Positions 61,308 through 64,000 of a stretch of DNA of 64,000 bases are shown piece by piece. This DNA comes from Oscillospiraceae bacterium (GTDB taxonomy: Bacteria; Bacillota; Clostridia; Oscillospirales; Oscillospiraceae). The notes under the pieces are model-generated. The model was not told where the DNA came from. It searched no databases and saw only the letters and a list, made by a program, of their open reading frames with translations. The DNA lies in the NCBI GenBank assembly GCA_022794215.1, contig JAAWEH010000025.1, positions 54,739 to 118,738 on the forward strand, written 5' to 3'. How positions within the stretch are numbered: the stretch's first letter is position 1; each line of letters begins with the position of its first letter. The position numbers and the translations under genes are program-made.

Positions 61308-61487
61308 AACTTATTGAAGAAGGATCGTGAGCCCCTGTGGACGAACCTCCGCCCAGTCCCAAGTACATAACCCGTATCCCCCAGGACAGTCTTACCGGAA
61401 AGTAGGACTGTCCTTTTGCGCGCTTTCTGCCCCGTTTAGACTCTATAATGCCCCATTTATTTTTTGAAAGAGAGTGATTGCTTCCTT
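61308..61487 (+). other. Long leader with attenuator-like hairpin ahead of the CNNM protein gene
   Basis: The ~180-base leader contains a 12-bp hairpin GGACAGTCTTAC/GTAGGACTGTCC (61384-61395 with 61402-61413) followed by TTTT at 61414-61417, placed about 70 bases before the ATG. The upstream ~75 bases could be a sensor region. I do not match it to the M-box, yybP-ykoY or any other known metal riboswitch. Confidence 0.5.
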
Positions 61488-62753
61488 ATGGACAGTGCCA
61501 GTATTACCATGACCCTATCCATCCTTCTTCTGGTGGCTTGCTCCGCCTTTTTCTCCGCCACCGAGACTGCCTTTACCTCCCTGAACCGGGTGCGGATGAA
61601 GGCCAAGGCCGACGGCGGCGACCGCCGGGCCGGACGGACCTTGGCCTTGGCGGAGGACTATGATAAGCTCCTCACCACCATTCTCATCGGCAACAATGTG
61701 GTGAACATTGTGGCCACCACCGTATCTACCGCTCTATTCACCCACCTGCTGGGCATCTACGGCCCGGTGGTCTCCACGGCGGTGCTCACCATTGTTATCC
61801 TGATTTTTGGCGAGGTCTCCCCCAAAAGTCTGGCCAAGGAGAGAAGCGAAGGCTTTGCCATGTTTGCCACCCCCATTATGGCCCTGCTCATGGTTCTCTT
61901 CACCCCCCTGGCCTGGCTCTTTGCCCAGTGGAAAAAGCTGCTGTCTATGGTGTTCCGCTCCAAGGACGGGGAGGGTATCACCGAGGAGGAGCTGGTAACC
62001 ATGGTGGAGCAGGCCGAGACCGAGGGCGGCCTGGATCAGCACGAGAGTGAGCTGATCCGCTCGGCCATCGAGTTTGGCGACATGGAGGTTCAGGAGATCC
62101 TGACCCCCCGGGTGGACATCGTTGCGGTGGAGGACACCGCCACCATGGAGGAGGTGGCCAAGTCCTTTGCTGAGAGCGGCTACTCCCGGCTGCCGGTCTA
62201 TCATGAGGATATGGACGACATTGTGGGCGTGATTCACGAGAAGGACTTTTACCTGGCCCGCTACCGGGGCCAGGATCAGCTCGCCTCCCTGGTGACTCCC
62301 ATCCTCTACACCACGGGGAACACCAAGATCTCTGACCTGATGCGCATTCTTCAGCGGAAAAAGGCCCATATGGTGGTGGTCGTGGACGAGTACGGCGGCA
62401 CCGAGGGGCTTTGTACCCTGGAGGACATTGTGGAGGAGCTGGTGGGCGAGATCTGGGATGAGCACGACGAGGTCATCGAAGAGTTCAAAAAGCAGCCTGA
62501 CGGCAGCTACGTCATCGCCTGCCACGCGGCCCTGGCCGACCTTTACGACCTTTTCGCCCTCACTGGCGAGTGCGAGGCCAACACGGTTTCCGGCTGGGTC
62601 ATGGAGCAGATCGGGCGGGTTCCCGAGGAGGGAGACCGGTTCCAATCCGACGGGCTGGACGTCACCGTCACCAAGGTAGACCACCGCCGGGTGCTGGAGA
62701 TCCGGGTGGTGGTTTTGGAAGAGGAAAAAGAGACGCCCTCCGACCACAAATAA
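61488..62753 (+). CDS. CNNM/CorC family transporter (hemolysin-like)
   Basis: 421 residues. N-terminal CNNM (DUF21) membrane domain with SAFFSATETAFTSLNRVRMK and IGNNVVNIVATTVSTALFTH, two CBS domains (about residues 205-265 and 275-335, with LTPRVDIVAVEDTATMEE and VVVVDEYGGTEGLCTLEDIV), and a C-terminal CorC_HlyC domain. Family members move or regulate Mg(2+) or other divalent cations. The ATG at 61488 is weakly supported by GAGAGTG 11 bases upstream; TTG at 61464 is the alternative. Confidence 0.9.
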   Translation: MDSASITMTLSILLLVACSAFFSATETAFTSLNRVRMKAKADGGDRRAGRTLALAEDYDKLLTTILIGNNVVNIVATTVSTALFTHLLGIYGPVVSTAVLTIVILIFGEVSPKSLAKERSEGFAMFATPIMALLMVLFTPLAWLFAQWKKLLSMVFRSKDGEGITEEELVTMVEQAETEGGLDQHESELIRSAIEFGDMEVQEILTPRVDIVAVEDTATMEEVAKSFAESGYSRLPVYHEDMDDIVGVIHEKDFYLARYRGQDQLASLVTPILYTTGNTKISDLMRILQRKKAHMVVVVDEYGGTEGLCTLEDIVEELVGEIWDEHDEVIEEFKKQPDGSYVIACHAALADLYDLFALTGECEANTVSGWVMEQIGRVPEEGDRFQSDGLDVTVTKVDHRRVLEIRVVVLEEEKETPSDHK

Positions 62754-62756
62754 AGC

Positions 62757-62785
62757 AAACGCCGCCGAAGTTTCGGCGGCGTTTG
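62757..62785. terminator. Bidirectional terminator
   Basis: AAACGCCGCCGAA stem pairing with TTCGGCGGCGTTT between convergent genes. Confidence 0.9.
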
Positions 62786-62787
62786 AA

Positions 62788-63408
62788 TTACTCCATCTCT
62801 TCAAAATCAGAGGCCGGGTGCTTGCAGATGGGACAGATAAAGTCCTCCGGCAAGACGTCCCCCTCATAGATATACCCGCATACCTTACACACCCACCGTT
62901 TCTTTCCGCTGGGTTCCGAGGGCGCCTGGGGTCTGGGCTTGATGTGGGCCTGGTAGTAGGCGTAGGTAACGCTTGGGACCTCTGAAAGCATATCTGCGTC
63001 CAACACATCCGCTAAAAACAGGGTATGGGTGCCCAGATCAATGGAGGAGACCACCTTACCGCTCATCCAGGCGTTTGTCCCCTCCGTGATATACAAGATT
63101 CCGTTCTCTCCCCGTCCGGCCCCGCCAAAGCCGGCAAATTTGTCCACATCCCGGCCCGACTGAAACCCAAAACGCCGGAACAGATCAAAGTTTGCCTTTT
63201 CTGACAGCACCGAGACGGTAAATTTTCCTGTTTCCGCAATCATGTCATGGGTCAGATTCGTCTTGTCTACCGCTACTGTTATCCGGTTGGGGGCAATGGT
63301 GACCTGCCCCACCGTGTTGACGATGCAGCCATTGTCCTTCTCTCCCTGTCGGGCGGTAAGGATAAACAGGCCATAAGTCAAAGCGTACATGGCTTTTTCA
63401 TTTTTCAT
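62788..63408 (-). CDS. Flavin reductase-rubredoxin fusion (high-molecular-weight rubredoxin)
   Basis: 206 residues. The N-terminal ~150 residues form a flavin reductase-like FMN-binding domain (MYALTYGLFILTARQGEKDN, VTIAPNRITVAVDKTNLTH). The C-terminal ~45 residues are rubredoxin with CKVCGYIYEGD and CPICKH. Hrb proteins of anaerobes pass electrons from NAD(P)H to flavodiiron proteins for O2 or NO reduction. The ATG at 63408 after GGGAGG is chosen over 63465. Its flavodiiron partner is not in this window. Confidence 0.92.
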   Translation of the reverse strand: MKNEKAMYALTYGLFILTARQGEKDNGCIVNTVGQVTIAPNRITVAVDKTNLTHDMIAETGKFTVSVLSEKANFDLFRRFGFQSGRDVDKFAGFGGAGRGENGILYITEGTNAWMSGKVVSSIDLGTHTLFLADVLDADMLSEVPSVTYAYYQAHIKPRPQAPSEPSGKKRWVCKVCGYIYEGDVLPEDFICPICKHPASDFEEME

Positions 63409-63465
63409 GGAGCGCGCCTCCCTTTCTTCCCCATCGTTCCGCTCCAGTTTTCCCCCTTTTTTCAT

Positions 63466-63504
63466 AAAAAAACCGCCGGGAGATATTCCCGGCGGTTTTT
63501 TCTT
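63466..63504 (-). terminator. Terminator of thrS
   Basis: AACCGCCGGGA/TCCCGGCGGTT stem with A- and T-runs on both sides. Confidence 0.93.
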
Positions 63505-63505
63505 T

Positions 63506-64000
63506 TTATTTGATCTCCATGCTCTCCACTTCCGCCTTCAGCAGCTTGGCGAAATCCTCCAGGCTCATGGCCCCCAGATCCTCGCCGCTGCGGTGACGAA
63601 CGGAGACCGTCTTGTTCTCCATGTCCCGGTCTCCCATGACCAGCATATAGGGCACTTTCTCCAGGGTGGCCTCCCGGATCTTCTTGCCGATCTTCTCGTT
63701 GCGCTGGTCTACCTCCACCCGGAAGCCAAGCTCGTCCAGCTTGGCGGCCATCTCCTTAGCGTAGTCGTCCACCCGGTCAGTGACGGTAAGCAGCTTCACC
63801 TGCACGGGGCTGAGCCAGGCGGGGAAGGCCCCGGCAAAGTGCTCGGTGATGACGCCGATGAACCGCTCGATGGAGCCCAGCACCACCCGGTGGATCATGA
63901 CGGGCCGGTGCTTCTGCCCGTCCTCGCCGGTGTACTCCAGCTCGAACCGCTCAGGAAGCTGGCTGTCCAGCTGGATGGTGCCGCACTGCCAGGTGCGGCC
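63506..64000 (-). CDS. thrS: Threonyl-tRNA synthetase, C-terminal part
   Basis: The 3' part of thrS (164 codons), continuing past the right edge; the reading frame upstream of 63898 is open to 64000 ([32 protein letters not shown]). Includes class II motif 3 region ([21 protein letters not shown]) and the anticodon-binding domain ([39 protein letters not shown]). It charges tRNA-Thr. Start codon not in the window. Confidence 0.96.
   Translation of the reverse strand, partial: GRTWQCGTIQLDSQLPERFELEYTGEDGQKHRPVMIHRVVLGSIERFIGVITEHFAGAFPAWLSPVQVKLLTVTDRVDDYAKEMAAKLDELGFRVEVDQRNEKIGKKIREATLEKVPYMLVMGDRDMENKTVSVRHRSGEDLGAMSLEDFAKLLKAEVESMEIK

Noticed and set aside
1..64000. CRISPR arrays and insertion sequences
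   Set aside because: No regularly spaced direct repeats of 23-40 bases and no transposase-like protein were seen on either strand.

Overview
The window reads as a chromosomal segment of a GC-rich anaerobic Clostridia bacterium, most likely a gut Oscillospiraceae relative (Flavonifractor/Oscillibacter-like). Pointers are a SCIFF peptide with its radical-SAM maturase, a high-molecular-weight rubredoxin, FeoAB, two-subunit GlgC/GlgD glycogen synthesis, m-DAP-type murein recycling genes, and sigma-A promoters with 17-18 bp spacers. The genus is an inference; no rRNA is present.

Layout. 1-5.5 kb: a nucleoside-type BMP ABC transporter (minus strand) diverges from a nucleoside phosphorylase and a flavodoxin-fold oxidoreductase. 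5.7-9.5 kb: a D-Ala-D-Ala carboxypeptidase and a polar amino-acid ABC transporter. 9.5-15.4 kb: a secreted beta-helix/SLH protein, a small orphan protein, then SCIFF peptide, SCIFF maturase and a PLP decarboxylase-fold enzyme in one minus-strand operon. 15.9-18.7 kb: a hybrid sensor kinase. 18.9-20.5 kb: an A+T-richer accessory islet with a toxin-like DUF6883 protein, three paralogous small putative immunity proteins and the remnant of a second toxin gene, next to the 3' end of a tRNA-Leu gene. 20.9-25.6 kb: pyridoxine kinase family, feoAB plus a DtxR-type regulator, a second tRNA-Leu, greA. 25.7-27.6 kb: an ECF sigma/anti-sigma pair. 27.9-36.6 kb: glgB-glgC-glgD-glgA and glgP. 36.6-42.8 kb: a decayed and an intact HTH/membrane-protein module, RNase J, a nucleotidyltransferase fused to a degenerate phosphomutase, DUF1653 and ArsC-like proteins. 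42.8-45.5 kb: nucleoside hydrolase, a Crp/Fnr regulator and a WYL regulator. 45.6-55.3 kb: a lysine riboswitch followed by a murein-peptide uptake and degradation operon (Ala-Glu epimerase, oligopeptide ABC transporter, LD-carboxypeptidase, NlpC/P60 endopeptidase). 55.4-64 kb: a C_GCAxxG_C_C protein, recG, ferritin, ilvE, an MFS exporter, a CNNM/CorC protein, a flavin reductase-rubredoxin and the 3' part of thrS.

How genes work together. Nucleoside import, phosphorolysis and hydrolysis recur at two loci. The glg genes give glycogen synthesis and breakdown. Iron handling is represented by FeoAB, a DtxR-type regulator, ferritin and rubredoxin. The 46-55 kb operon should import murein peptides and cut them to amino acids, and its m-DAP product is the precursor of lysine, which may explain the lysine riboswitch ahead of it. 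In all three ABC transporter operons that start with the binding-protein gene, strong stem-loops lie just after that gene, suggesting a shared means of expressing more binding protein than membrane components.

The most unusual regions are the toxin/immunity islet (18.9-20.5 kb), the riboswitch-recycling operon link (45.6 kb), and the SCIFF operon with its coupled PLP enzyme.
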